Below are positions 18,411 to 30,019 of a stretch of 64,000 nucleotides of DNA, in pieces. Origin of the DNA: Streptomyces sp. NBC_00569 (GTDB taxonomy: Bacteria > Actinomycetota > Actinomycetes > Streptomycetales > Streptomycetaceae); assembly GCF_036345255.1 (NCBI RefSeq), contig NZ_CP107783.1, positions 930,001-994,000 of the forward strand, in the 5' to 3' direction. How positions within the stretch are numbered: position 1 is the stretch's first letter; the number at the start of each line of letters is the position of its first letter. Below the pieces are notes generated by a model. That model did no database searches, was not told the DNA's origin, and was given only the letters and a program-made list of their open reading frames with translations. A program made the position numbers and the translations under genes.

Positions 18411-18662
18411 GGCCGGACCGTCCGGCAGAAGCGGGAGGCCGGCCGACACGCCTGAACCAGGACATTTCCTGACAGGCCGAGCCCGGTCGGCTCCCGTAGC
18501 GTGTCGCCGGAGGGACGCAGCCCGTCGATGACAGCCTGCTGTGCCCGGCCGCGCGCCGGGCCCAACCGGTGTGCGAGTGACGGTGCGTCCCGTGGCGCAT
18601 GTGAACCCGGCGGGCCCCCGACCGAGAGCGGGCCTGCCTCGAGCACGGCGGAGGTGCAACCG

Positions 18663-20668
18663 ATGAACCCAGGCACGGTGACGGGCCGCGTCCCGATCGT
18701 GGACGTACTCCCGGCCGTCGACTGCGGCAGGCGTCCGGCGAAGGCGGTCCCGGGCGAGACGTTCGAGGTCTCCGCCACGCTCTTCGGCGAGGGCCATGCC
18801 GCGGTCGCCGCCAATGTCGTGCTGCGCGGCCCCGACGACCGGCCGGGCCCGTGGACCCCGATGCGCGAGCTGTCCCGGGGCAGCGACCGCTGGGGCGCCG
18901 ACGTCACCCCGACAGGCGTGGGCAACTGGACGTACACGGTGGAGGCATGGATCGATCCCGTGTCCTCGTGGCGTCGGTCCGCCGGCATCAAGGTCCCGGC
19001 CGGGATCGACACGGAGGTGATCCTGGAGGAGGGCGCCGCGCTGCACGAGCGGGCCGCCGCCGGTGTCCCGGAGCACGCCGGACGGGACGCGGTGCTCGCG
19101 GCCGTGGACGCGCTCCGCGACGAGAGCAGGCCGCCCGCCGCCCGGCACGCCGCGGCCCTCGCGCCGGACGTGACCGCCGCCCTGGCCGAGCACCCCCTGC
19201 GCGAACACGTCTCACGCTCGGCGCCCATGCCCCTGCTCGTGGAACGCGAACGGGCGCTGTACGGAGCCTGGTACGAGATGTTCCCGCGCTCCGAAGGCGC
19301 CGTGGTCCGCGACCGGGAGCGGCCGGTGAGCGGCACCTTCCGCACGGCGGCCGAGCGCCTTCCCGCCGTCGCCGCCATGGGCTTCGACGTGGTCTACCTC
19401 CCGCCGATCCACCCCATCGGCACCACCTTCCGCAAGGGGCCGAACAACACTCTGTCGGCCGACCGGTGGGATGTCGGAGTGCCGTGGGCGGTCGGCTCAC
19501 CCGAGGGCGGTCACGACGCGATCCACCCCGACCTCGGCACGATCGACGACTTCGACGCCTTCGTGCGCCGGGCCGCGGAACTCGATCTGGAGATCGCGCT
19601 GGACTTCGCGCTCCAGTGCTCGCCGGACCATCCGTGGGTGGAGAAGCACCCGGAGTGGTTCCGGCACCGGCCGGACGGCACGATCGCTTACGCGGAGAAC
19701 CCGCCGAAGAAGTACCAGGACATCTACCCGATCGCCTTCGACCAGGACATGCCGGGCCTGATCGAGGAGACGACCCGGATCCTGCGTTTCTGGATGCGTC
19801 ACGGGGTCCGCGTCTTCCGCGTCGACAACCCGCACACCAAGCCCGTCATGTTCTGGGAGCGGGTGATCTCCGACATCAACCGCAGCGACCCGGACGTGGT
19901 GTTCCTCGCCGAGGCCTTCACCCGGCCACCCGTCATGCAGGCGCTCGCCAAGGCCGGTTTCCAGCAGTCGTACACCTACTTCACCTGGCGCGACACGAAG
20001 CAGGAGCTCACCGAGTACCTCACGGAGCTCTCACGGGACACGGCCGCCTACATGCGTCCCAACCTGTTCGTGAACACGCCCGACATCCTGCCCGGCTACC
20101 TCCGGAAGGGCGGCCGCCGCGCCTTCGAGGTGCGTGCCGTGCTCGCGGCCACGCTCTCCCCGACCTGGGGGGTGTACGCCGGGTACGAGCTGTGCGAGAA
20201 CACACCGGTCCGCGAGGGCAGCGAGGAGTATCTGCACTCGGAGAAGTACGAACTGCGGCCGCGTGACTGGGAGTCGGCCGAACGGGCGGGACGTTCCATC
20301 GCCCCGCTCATCACCACCCTGAACCGCGTCAGGCGGAACCACGGCGCCCTGCGCCTGCTCAGGAACCTCCATTTCCATCACACCGACAACGACGCGCTGA
20401 TCGCGTACAGCAAGCGCTCGGGCCCCGACACGGTCGTGGTGGTCGTCAACCTCGACCCCCACCACACCCAGGAGGCGACGGTTTCTCTGGACATGCCTCA
20501 GCTCGGACTCGACGCGCACGCGAGCGTGCCGGTCCGCGACGAGCTGACCGGCGAGACATTCCAATGGGGCAGGACGAACTACGTGCGACTGGAACCGGGC
20601 CGCGCGCCCGCGCACATCCTCACCGTCCTGCGACCGTCCTCACCGCCCACCGGAGGGTCACCCACCAC

Positions 20669-20672
<4 letters not shown>
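18663..20672 (+). CDS. glgE: Alpha-1,4-glucan:maltose-1-phosphate maltosyltransferase GlgE
   Basis: GlgE transfers maltosyl units from maltose-1-phosphate onto a growing alpha-1,4-glucan with release of phosphate. The 669-aa GH13_3 protein shows all three catalytic acids: nucleophile Asp388 in [10 protein letters not shown], acid/base Glu417 in LAEAFTRPP and Asp474 in NTPDILP. These lie six residues before the numbers I recall for the S. coelicolor enzyme (394, 423, 480). The phosphate-site segment GNxRKGPNN-like [11 protein letters not shown] is also present. The start is the ATG at 18663, with GGAGGT 7 nt upstream. The frame is open further upstream but that part is not conserved. It overlaps treS by 4 bp, so the operon order follows the pathway product. 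Confidence 0.97.
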
Positions 20673-22399
<1,727 letters not shown>

Positions 22400-22454
22400 C
22401 CGGCGGCCCCACGCCCCTGGGACCGTCTGTTCACCCTCGAAAGGAGTCGTCGCC

Positions 22455-23825
22455 ATGCCCAAGGCCGCACTGCAGAGTCCGACCGGCGTCAGCCCCTCTC
22501 TGCTGCTGAACTCACTCGCCGGTCTGCTCCACGAATGGCTCCCCCGGCAGCGCTGGTTCGCGGGAAAGGGCCGGCCCGTCACCGGACTGACCCTGGCCTC
22601 GATGACCGAGCTGCACCCGGGCTGCCTGCACCTGCTGGTGCGCGCCGAGCACGCCGAGCAGGTGACCCGCACCGGCTCGGGCACGCCCCCCGCCGACAAT
22701 CTCTACCAACTCCTGCTCGGTGTGAGGGAGATGCTGCCGCCCTCGCTCGCGCCCGCCTTCATCGGCCGCGCGACCGAGGGCCCGCTGACCGGTCTCATGG
22801 TGTACGACGCCTTCCAGGAGCCCCGCTCGGCCGGGCTGCTCCTCGAGCGGCTGCGCCACCCGGGCGCGGCGGGCCCCCTGCGCTTCGAACGCGACCCGCA
22901 GGTCACCGTGCCCGCGGGGCTCACGCCGCGCGTCCTCGACGCCGAGCAGTCCAACACGTCGCTGGTGTACGGGGATTCGTACATCCTGAAGGTCTTCCGA
23001 CGTGTCCAGGCCGGCGTCAACCCGGATCTGGAGGTGCCGCAGGCGCTCGCCCGGCAGGGCTGCACCCGCGTGCCGGGACCCGTGGCCTGGTTCCGTACGT
23101 CGCAGCCCCAGCAGGCGACACTCGGCGTCCTCCAGCCGTTCCTGCCCGACGCGGACGACGGCTGGACCCTCGCGCTCCGGTCCCTCTCCTCCGGCAGGGA
23201 CTTCACCGACGAGGCGTACGAACTGGGACGGGCGACCGCCGAGGTCCATCTCGCGCTGACCGCGGCCTTCCCCGTCGACGCACCTGAGCCCCACCGCAAC
23301 CGGCGCCTCGCCGCCGCGATGACCGAGCGCCTCGAATCCACGGCCCGCTCCGTGCCCGCGCTGCTCCCGCACGCGCCGGGGCTGCGCGCCGCGTTCGACG
23401 CGTTCGCGCTCGTCGACGTGGCGCGACCCGCGCAGCGCATCCACGGCGACCTCCATCTGGGTCAGGTGCTGTGGTCGGGGCAGCAGTGGTTCGTCATCGA
23501 CTTCGAGGGCGAGCCGGCCCGCCCGCTCGCCGAACGCCGCCACGCGCAGTCCCCCGTACGCGATGTCGCGGGCATGCTCCGCTCCTTCGACTACGCGGCC
23601 CGCACCCGCCTGCCCTGGCGGCCGGAGTGGTCGCTGCGCTGCCGGGACGCGTACTGCGCCGGCTACGCGGCCGAGTCGAAGTCGGACCCGCGCGAGGAAC
23701 CCGACCTGCTCCGCGCCTACGAGACGGACCGCGCCCTTTACGAAGTCCTGTACGAGGCGCGGCACCGGCCCGACTGGCTGCCCGTCCCGATGGCGGCGAT
23801 CAGCCGCCTCGCCGAACCCCGTTGA
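22455..23825 (+). CDS. pep2: Maltokinase Pep2 (Mak)
   Basis: This 456-aa kinase phosphorylates maltose with ATP to give alpha-maltose-1-phosphate, the GlgE substrate. It has the eukaryotic-kinase-like APH fold with a Pep2-type N-terminal cap ([11 protein letters not shown]). The catalytic loop contains [10 protein letters not shown] at about 330-339, and the metal-binding motif is [12 protein letters not shown] with Asp349. The ATG at 22455 has AAAGGAG 8 nt upstream. It lies 55 bp after treS and 62 bp before glgB. Confidence 0.96.
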   Translation: MPKAALQSPTGVSPSLLLNSLAGLLHEWLPRQRWFAGKGRPVTGLTLASMTELHPGCLHLLVRAEHAEQVTRTGSGTPPADNLYQLLLGVREMLPPSLAPAFIGRATEGPLTGLMVYDAFQEPRSAGLLLERLRHPGAAGPLRFERDPQVTVPAGLTPRVLDAEQSNTSLVYGDSYILKVFRRVQAGVNPDLEVPQALARQGCTRVPGPVAWFRTSQPQQATLGVLQPFLPDADDGWTLALRSLSSGRDFTDEAYELGRATAEVHLALTAAFPVDAPEPHRNRRLAAAMTERLESTARSVPALLPHAPGLRAAFDAFALVDVARPAQRIHGDLHLGQVLWSGQQWFVIDFEGEPARPLAERRHAQSPVRDVAGMLRSFDYAARTRLPWRPEWSLRCRDAYCAGYAAESKSDPREEPDLLRAYETDRALYEVLYEARHRPDWLPVPMAAISRLAEPR

Positions 23826-23887
23826 CCCAGGCGGCGGCAACCTCGCCGTCCGCCTGCCGAACCCATCCCGCCCGAGGAGACAAAACC

Positions 23888-26149
23888 GTGGCAGCTCGCA
23901 AAACCTCCGCCCCCAAGACTGCCAAGCCCGGCAAGCTGGGCCCCGGTCGCCTCACCGTCCCGCCCGCCCCCGCGATGGACGAATCGGACCGCGGACGTCT
24001 CCTGTGGGGTCAGCATCACGACCCGCACTCCCTGCTGGGCGTGCACCCGGTGGACGGCGGTGTCGCGTTCCGGGTGCTGCGGCCGTACGCCCAGGCCGTC
24101 GCCGTGTCGGTCGAGGGCCGGCGCCTGGAGCTGCACGACGAGGGTGACGGTCTGTTCACCGCGGTGCTGCCGCTCGACGCGATTCCCGCGTACACGCTGC
24201 TCGTGACGTACGACGGGGACGAGCGGGAGGTCGAGGACCCCTATCGCTTCCTGCCCGCGCTCGGGGAGTTCGACCTGCATCTGATCGGCGAGGGGCGGCA
24301 CGAGGAGCTGTGGACCGCTCTCGGCGCCCAGCCGATGACGCACGAAGGGGTCGCGGGTACCCGGTTCACGGTGTGGGCGCCGAACGCCCGGGGCGTGCGC
24401 GTCTGCGGTGACTTCTGCGCCTGGGACGGCACGGCGTTCCCGATGCGGTCGCTCGGTTCGTCGGGCGTGTGGGAGCTGTTCCTGCCGGGCATCGGCGAGG
24501 GAACGCTGTACAAGTTCGACATCACCCGCCCCGACGGTTCGCACACCGTACGCGCGGACCCCCTGGCCCGGCGTACGGAGGTGCCGCCCGCGACCGCGTC
24601 CGTCGTGACGGAGTCGTCCCACACGTGGGGGGACGCGGCGTGGATGGAGCGGCGCGGGCAGCGGCCGGTGCACGAGGCGCCCTTCTCGGTGTACGAGGTG
24701 CATCTGCCGTCCTGGCGCCCGGGACTGAACTACCGCCAGCTCGCTGACCGGCTCGCCTCCTATGTGAGCGATCTGGGCTTCACGCACGTCGAGTTCATGC
24801 CGGTGGCGGAGCATCCCTTCGGCGGGTCGTGGGGCTACCAGGGCACCGGCTTCTACGCCCCGACGTCCCGCATGGGCTCCCCCGACGACTTCCGCCACCT
24901 CGTCGACACCCTCCACCAGGCGGGGATCGGCGTGATCGTGGACTGGGTGCCGGCTCACTTCCCGAAGGACGACTGGGCGCTGGCGGGCTTCGACGGCACC
25001 GCCCTGTACGAGCCGCAGGACCCGCGCCGCGCCGAGCACCCCGACTGGGGCACCCTCGAGTTCGACTACGGTCGCAAGGAGGTCCGCAACTTCCTGGTGG
25101 CCAACGCCGTGTACTGGTGCGAGGAGTTCCACATCGACGGCCTGCGGGTCGACGCCGTGGCCTCCATGCTCTACCTCGACTACTCGCGTGAGGAAGGACA
25201 GTGGTCGCCGAACGAGCACGGCGGCCGCGAGAACCTCGATGCCGTGGCCTTCCTCCAGGAGATGAACGCGACGGTGTACCGGCGCTGCCCCGGTGTCGTC
25301 ACCATCGCGGAGGAGTCGACCGCCTGGGACGGCGTCACGCGGCAGACCCACCACACCGGCCCCGGCGGTTTCGGTGGCCTCGGCTTCGGCCTGAAGTGGA
25401 ACATGGGCTGGAGCCACGACTCGCTCGCGTACATCGTGCACGAGCCCGTGCACCGCAAGTACCACCACAACGAGCTGACGTTCTCGATGGTGTACGCCTA
25501 CAGCGAGAACTATCTCCTTCCTCTCTCGCACGACGAAGTGGTGCACGGCAAGCGCGCCCTCGTGTCGAAGATGCCCGGTGACTGGTGGCAGCGGCGCGCC
25601 GACCACCGCGCGTACCTGGGTTTCATGTGGGCCCACCCCGGCAAGCAACTCCTGTTCATGGGGCAGGAGTTCGCCCAGGGAGCCGAGTGGTCGGAGGCGC
25701 ACGGCCCGGACTGGTGGCTCCTCGACCCGGCCTACGACGCCGAGCCGGACCACCGTGGAGTTCTCGACCTGGTGCGTGACCTCAACCACGAGTACGCGGC
25801 CGCTCCCGCCCTGTGGGAACGGGACACCACGCCCGCCGGGTTCTCGTGGATCACCGCGGACGCGGCCGACGACAACGTCCTCGCCTTCCTCCGGTTCGCG
25901 GCGGACGGCACTCCCCTGCTGGCCGTGTGCAACTTCTCCCCTGCGGTCCGCGAGGACTACCGGCTCGGCGTGCCCGACTCGGTCCCCGGCTGGTCCGAGG
26001 TCCTCAACACGGACGCGGCGCGGTACGGCGGCGGCGGCGTCGTCAACTCCGGTGTCCTCAAGCCGGACCCGGAACCGAGCCACGGCCGGCCCGTCTCGCT
26101 CCGTCTGACGGTGCCGCCACTGGCGACGGTGTGGCTGCGTCCGGCCTGA
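23888..26149 (+). CDS. glgB: 1,4-alpha-glucan branching enzyme GlgB
   Basis: GlgB makes alpha-1,6 branches in the glucan extended by GlgE. At 753 aa it is the long actinobacterial form, with an extra N-terminal CBM48 module ([12 protein letters not shown]) ahead of the second CBM48 and the GH13_9 barrel. Catalytic residues are Asp422 in [11 protein letters not shown], Glu475 in TIAEES and Asp549 in SHDEVVHG. The start is the GTG at 23888, behind GAGGAGA; the frame extends back into pep2 but only as shadow. It closes the glgE-treS-pep2-glgB operon and gives the cell the whole trehalose-to-glycogen route. Confidence 0.97.
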   Translation: MAARKTSAPKTAKPGKLGPGRLTVPPAPAMDESDRGRLLWGQHHDPHSLLGVHPVDGGVAFRVLRPYAQAVAVSVEGRRLELHDEGDGLFTAVLPLDAIPAYTLLVTYDGDEREVEDPYRFLPALGEFDLHLIGEGRHEELWTALGAQPMTHEGVAGTRFTVWAPNARGVRVCGDFCAWDGTAFPMRSLGSSGVWELFLPGIGEGTLYKFDITRPDGSHTVRADPLARRTEVPPATASVVTESSHTWGDAAWMERRGQRPVHEAPFSVYEVHLPSWRPGLNYRQLADRLASYVSDLGFTHVEFMPVAEHPFGGSWGYQGTGFYAPTSRMGSPDDFRHLVDTLHQAGIGVIVDWVPAHFPKDDWALAGFDGTALYEPQDPRRAEHPDWGTLEFDYGRKEVRNFLVANAVYWCEEFHIDGLRVDAVASMLYLDYSREEGQWSPNEHGGRENLDAVAFLQEMNATVYRRCPGVVTIAEESTAWDGVTRQTHHTGPGGFGGLGFGLKWNMGWSHDSLAYIVHEPVHRKYHHNELTFSMVYAYSENYLLPLSHDEVVHGKRALVSKMPGDWWQRRADHRAYLGFMWAHPGKQLLFMGQEFAQGAEWSEAHGPDWWLLDPAYDAEPDHRGVLDLVRDLNHEYAAAPALWERDTTPAGFSWITADAADDNVLAFLRFAADGTPLLAVCNFSPAVREDYRLGVPDSVPGWSEVLNTDAARYGGGGVVNSGVLKPDPEPSHGRPVSLRLTVPPLATVWLRPA

Positions 26150-26169
26150 CCGTCGAGACGTCGCCCGAA

Positions 26170-26195
26170 GCCGCCGCCGCACGCGGGGCGGCGGC
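26170..26195 (+). terminator. Possible terminator hairpin after glgB
   Basis: GCCGCCGCC (26170-26178) pairs with GGCGGCGGC (26187-26195) around an 8-nt loop, 21 bp after the glgB stop and before the convergent GntR gene. It has no U-tract, and GC-rich repeats of this kind are common by chance. Confidence 0.4.
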
Positions 26196-26298
26196 CACGG
26201 CCGCCGGGAGGTCGGCCGCACCGGCTCCCGGGCGGCAGGGTGACATCAGAGCCCGGGCGTCGCCCGGTGAGCGATCAAGGGGCTGGTTGCGTCTCCCC

Positions 26299-27018
26299 TC
26301 AGACCCCGTACCCGCAGGATCCGCCCGCCAGCAGGTCTTCGACCTCGCTGTGGGCGGCGTTGACGATGGCCGTCACCGCTTGCGCCGCTTCGGCCGAGCG
26401 GCCCGCGGCCACCGCTTCGGCCACCTCCTGGTGGCGGCGCACTGCCGCCATGTCGATGTCGTGCGGCATCAGGGACAGCTCGCGGCGGGCCACGAGGAGT
26501 TCCTCCGTCACCTCCGCGAGCTGGGCGAACATGCCGTTGCCCGATGCCCCGAGCAGCGCTCGGTGGAAGGCCGCGTCCGCCTCGACGAAGCCGGCACTGT
26601 CGCCGCTCCGGGCCGCGCTCGCCATGGCGCGGGCGTGCTCCGACAGAGCCTGCCGGGCCTCCGCGTCACCGCTCGCCGCGGCGAGGGCCGCTGCGGAGGG
26701 CTCCACCGCGGCGCGCAGCTCGGCCAGTTCGCGCAGCTGGACCTCGCGGCGGGGTGAGGCGAGGCGCCAGCGGATGACCTGGGGGTCGTAGAGGTTCCAC
26801 TCGGGCATCGGGCGGACCGTGATGCCGATACGCGGGCGGCTGGTCACCGCCCTCTTGGACTCGAGCACCCGGACGGCCTCGCGCGCGACCGTGCGTGAGA
26901 CGCCGTACCGCTCCTGGACGTCCTCCAGGCGCAGGACCTCCCCGGCGCGGATCTCGTCCGCCGCGAGGGACAGGCCGATCCGGTCGACCACCTGCCCGTG
27001 CAGGCCCTGAAGTTCCAC
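26299..27018 (-). CDS. GntR-family (FadR/FCD subfamily) regulator of the sugar-acid locus
   Basis: The 239-aa protein has a GntR winged helix at the N-terminus (LEDVQERYGVSRTVAREAVRVLES) and an FCD effector domain (about 80-225). The FCD metal ligands are visible: aspartate in EADAAFHRALL with its histidine, and a late HQEVAEAV histidine. WNLYDPQVIRWRL is typical of the group that controls sugar-acid (gluconate or galactonate-like) genes. The GTG at 27018 has GGGAG upstream. It is co-directional with the aldolase and dehydratase genes, and a candidate operator lies in the dehydratase/MFS gap. The inducer is likely a sugar acid or its keto-deoxy product. Confidence 0.88.
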   Translation of the reverse strand: MELQGLHGQVVDRIGLSLAADEIRAGEVLRLEDVQERYGVSRTVAREAVRVLESKRAVTSRPRIGITVRPMPEWNLYDPQVIRWRLASPRREVQLRELAELRAAVEPSAAALAAASGDAEARQALSEHARAMASAARSGDSAGFVEADAAFHRALLGASGNGMFAQLAEVTEELLVARRELSLMPHDIDMAAVRRHQEVAEAVAAGRSAEAAQAVTAIVNAAHSEVEDLLAGGSCGYGV

Positions 27019-27130
27019 GCCACTCCCTGTGTCGTCGTGTGCATCGCGTGCCGGTGATCCCGTCCGGTGCGTTGTCGATTGTCACACCTCCGGCGGGAAT
27101 CGGAGCACTGGGTGTGCCCTGCCAGCGGCA

Positions 27131-28108
27131 TCATCGCAGCAGCTCAGGCACCATTTCGGCGAACTCGGCGCAGAACCGGTCGATCGTGGCGATCTCCTCG
27201 CTGTCCAGGGTGTGCCCGGGTGCCCTGCAGTGCGCGGAGCCGAACCAGCCGCGGCGCACGGATATCTCCTTCTCCGCCGCGACGATCAGCTCGACGCCCT
27301 GCATCCAGTAGGAGAGGTACGGCGTCATACGGGTGTGCAGGTCGACGGCGCCCGTCTCGTCGCCGCGCTCCCAGCGGCGCCACAGCTCCACGTACAACTC
27401 CGTGAAGGAGCAGCCCGGCTGGACGCCGATCGCGCCGCGGCGCAGGGCGTCGGGGAGCTGGAGTCCGGCGTATCCGACCAGGGCGGGCAGCGGGCGCTCT
27501 CCCTGGGCCAGCGCCGCGATGAGGCGTCCGGGCGGCGCCGACTCGACCTTCACCCAGCGGAGATTGGGGTGTTCCGCGGCGAGGGTGTGCAGGGTGGCCG
27601 CGTCCAGGGCGGTGCCTGTCTGGGCGGGGGCGTACTGGACGACGACGGGCAGTGGGTCCACTGCGGCGAGCACCGACCGTACGTGGGTGAGCACGGCGTC
27701 CCGTGATGGGCCGAGGAAGTGCGGTGGCAGGACGTTGACCGCGTCGGCCCCGCGCTCGGCGGCGCTGACGGCCTGGGCGACAGCGTGCCGGGTGGCGTGG
27801 TCGGGGACGGACACGATCGCGGCGGCGTCCGTCCGGTCGCGCGTGCGCTCCAGGAGAAGACCGGTGAGCAGGTCCCGCTCGCCCGCGTCGAGCTTGTGGA
27901 ACTCGCTCGCGAAGCCCGGGAACATCACGGAGCCGACGCCGGTGTCGAGGACGCGTTCGACGACCGTGGCGAAGCCGTCGGGGTCGAGGGCGCCGTCGTC
28001 GCGGAAGGGGACCTCGAGTACGGGCGAGACACCGCGGACGAGGGAGTCGACGTCCTTCGTCGGCATCTTCGGATCTTTCGTCAACTTTTCTGCTTCCTCA
28101 GTGCTCAT
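27131..28108 (-). CDS. DapA-family aldolase/dehydratase for a 2-keto-3-deoxy sugar acid
   Basis: The 325-aa protein is a DHDPS/N-acetylneuraminate-lyase family TIM barrel. The conserved tyrosine (VVVQYAP) and the Schiff-base lysine (LRWVKVES, about 190) are in place. It follows an IlvD/Edd dehydratase by 9 bp, so it most likely cleaves or dehydrates the 2-keto-3-deoxy acid made by that enzyme, giving pyruvate plus an aldehyde, or an alpha-ketoglutarate semialdehyde. True dihydrodipicolinate synthase is unlikely because of the context and long N-terminus. The start ATG at 28108 has GAGGG upstream, inside the dehydratase end, suggesting coupling; an inner ATG near residue 15 is possible. Confidence 0.8.
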   Translation of the reverse strand: MSTEEAEKLTKDPKMPTKDVDSLVRGVSPVLEVPFRDDGALDPDGFATVVERVLDTGVGSVMFPGFASEFHKLDAGERDLLTGLLLERTRDRTDAAAIVSVPDHATRHAVAQAVSAAERGADAVNVLPPHFLGPSRDAVLTHVRSVLAAVDPLPVVVQYAPAQTGTALDAATLHTLAAEHPNLRWVKVESAPPGRLIAALAQGERPLPALVGYAGLQLPDALRRGAIGVQPGCSFTELYVELWRRWERGDETGAVDLHTRMTPYLSYWMQGVELIVAAEKEISVRRGWFGSAHCRAPGHTLDSEEIATIDRFCAEFAEMVPELLR

Positions 28109-28117
28109 GACGGTCCC

Positions 28118-29866
28118 TCAGAAGGCCTGGCGGGGCGCGGCGGAGTCGCTGGCACCCACCAGGAAGTCGAGGTCCACGCCGGTGTCGGCCTGGGTGACGT
28201 GCTGGGTGTACAGGTAGGTCCAGCCACGGTCGGCGGGCGGCGTCGGCGGCTGCCACTCGCTGCGGCGCCGTTCCAGTTCGGCGTCCTCGACCAGTACGTC
28301 GAGGCGTCGCGCGGGCACGTCGAGGCGTACGTCGTCCCCCGTGCGTACGAGGGCGAGCGGGCCGCCGACCGCGGCCTCGGGCGCGACGTGCAGGACACAG
28401 GTGCCGAAGGCGGTGCCGGACATGCGGGCGTCGGAGATGCGGACCATGTCGCGCACCCCTGCGTCCAGGAGCTTCTTCGGGAGCTGGAGGTTGCCGACCT
28501 CGGGCATACCGGGGTAGCCCTTGGGGCCGGTGTTGCGGACGATGAGGACGGTGTCGGCCGTGACGTCCAGGTCGGGGTCCTCGGCGACGGCGAGGTAGTC
28601 CTCCAGGGAGTCGAAGACGAGCGCGGGCCCGGTGTGGCTGAGCAGCTTCGGGCCGGCGGCCGACTGCTTGATGACGGCGCCGTTCGGCGCGAGGTTGCCG
28701 CGCAGGACGGCGGTGCCGGTGCCGGCGGGCTGCACCGGGCGGTCCATGGGGCGGATCACCTCGCGGTCGTGGACCTGTGCGCCCTCGCAGTTGTCGACGA
28801 GGCCGCGTCCGGTGACGGTGACCGTGTCGCGGTGGAGCTGGTCGCGCAGGTCGTTGACGAGCGCGGGCAGTCCGCCGGCGTACGCGAACTCCTCCATGAG
28901 GAAGCGCCCCGACGGCATCAGGTCGATGAGCAGCGGAAGTTCGGCGCCGAGACGGTCGAAGTCGTCGAGGGCGAGCGGCACGCCGAGGCGGCCCGCGATG
29001 GCGAGGAGGTGGACGACGGCGTTGGTGGAGCCGCCGATGGCCGCGTTGATCCGGATGGCGTTCTCGAAGGCGGCGCGCGTCATGATGCGCGCCGGGGTGA
29101 GGTCGCTGCCGGCGAGTGCGACGGCGCGGGCGCCGGTCTCCTCGGCGAGGGTGCCGCGGCGTGCGTCGACCGCGGGCAGGCCCGAGCCGCCGGGGAGCAT
29201 CATGCCGAGGGCCTCGGTCAGGCACGCCATGGTGGAGGCGGTGCCCATCGTCATGCAGTGACCGGCGCTGCGGTTGAGGGAGCTCTCGAACTCGGTGAAC
29301 TCCTCCTGGGTGATGGTCCCGGCCCGCAGTTCCTCGGTCATGCGCCAGATGTCCGTGCCCGAGCCGACGTTGCGGCCCTGGAAGCGCCCGTTGAGCATCG
29401 GGCCGCCGGTGAAGACGATCGCGGGGACGCCCGCGCTCGCGGCGCCCATGAGGGCGGCGGGGGTGGTCTTGTCGCAGCCGGTGAGCAGGACGACGGCGTC
29501 CAGGGGGTTGGCCCGTATCTGTTCCTCGATCTCCATCGCGGCGAGGTTGCGGTAGAGCATCGAGGTGGGGCGCAGGAACGGCTCACCCAGGGACATGGCG
29601 GGGAATTCGAGGGGGAAGCCGCCGGCCTGGAGGACGCCGCGCTTCACGGCGTCCGCGATGAGCTGGAGGTGGCCGTTGCAGGGCGTCAGTTCGGAGAAGG
29701 TGTTGCAGATGCCGATGACCGGGCGGCCGTCGAAGTTGTGACCGCCGCGGCCCGTCGCGCGCAGGTGGTGGCGGGAGATGAAGCCGTTCTTGCCTCCGTC
29801 GCCGAACCAGGCGCGGGAGCGCAGCGGCGCCTCGCTGTCGGCGGGCGTGGGTTCGAGCGCGGCCAT
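28118..29866 (-). CDS. IlvD/Edd-family sugar-acid dehydratase (arabinonate/xylonate-type)
   Basis: The 582-aa protein dehydrates a sugar acid to its 2-keto-3-deoxy form using an iron-sulfur cluster. Cluster cysteines are seen in ICNTFSELTPC, TGCDKTTPA and RSAGHCMTMGTASTMA, and NAAIGGSTNAVVHL is the family signature. The N-terminus SRAWFGDGGKNGFISRHHLR matches the pentonate/hexonate dehydratase branch rather than dihydroxyacid dehydratase. Context (DapA-type aldolase, FCD regulator, divergent MFS transporter) supports catabolism of a pentonate such as L-arabinonate or D-xylonate; the exact acid cannot be told from sequence alone. The ATG at 29866 has GGAAGGA upstream. Confidence 0.85.
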   Translation of the reverse strand: MAALEPTPADSEAPLRSRAWFGDGGKNGFISRHHLRATGRGGHNFDGRPVIGICNTFSELTPCNGHLQLIADAVKRGVLQAGGFPLEFPAMSLGEPFLRPTSMLYRNLAAMEIEEQIRANPLDAVVLLTGCDKTTPAALMGAASAGVPAIVFTGGPMLNGRFQGRNVGSGTDIWRMTEELRAGTITQEEFTEFESSLNRSAGHCMTMGTASTMACLTEALGMMLPGGSGLPAVDARRGTLAEETGARAVALAGSDLTPARIMTRAAFENAIRINAAIGGSTNAVVHLLAIAGRLGVPLALDDFDRLGAELPLLIDLMPSGRFLMEEFAYAGGLPALVNDLRDQLHRDTVTVTGRGLVDNCEGAQVHDREVIRPMDRPVQPAGTGTAVLRGNLAPNGAVIKQSAAGPKLLSHTGPALVFDSLEDYLAVAEDPDLDVTADTVLIVRNTGPKGYPGMPEVGNLQLPKKLLDAGVRDMVRISDARMSGTAFGTCVLHVAPEAAVGGPLALVRTGDDVRLDVPARRLDVLVEDAELERRRSEWQPPTPPADRGWTYLYTQHVTQADTGVDLDFLVGASDSAAPRQAF

Positions 29867-29946
29867 GTGTGGTCCTTCCGGTGCGATGCCGGGGCCGTGA
29901 CGGCGGCCGTGATCAAGCCGTGTCCGACGCACCCCTTCAATGGTGC

Positions 29947-29961
29947 TATCAAATCACGATA
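29947..29961. promoter_or_regulatory. Candidate GntR operator in the dehydratase/MFS gap
   Basis: TATC-N7-GATA (29947-29950, 29958-29961) is a short dyad in the only A/T-rich part of the divergent gap. It overlaps a possible plus-strand promoter (TTCAAT, then GATACG 16 bp later). FCD-family operators often have this size, but the match is weak. Confidence 0.3.
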
Positions 29962-30019
29962 CGGTCCCGGCGTGTCCAGAGGATCGACGCGGATCCGGCA
30001 CGAACGACGTGGGAGAGCC

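Noticed and set aside
27072..27083. Direct repeat TTGTC-GA-TTGTC upstream of the GntR gene as its operator
   Set aside because: GntR operators are dyads, and this short direct repeat could be chance.
27719..30019. Very long N-terminal extension of the MFS frame
   Set aside because: It is the antisense of the IlvD/Edd and DapA genes; membrane protein sequence begins only near 30020.
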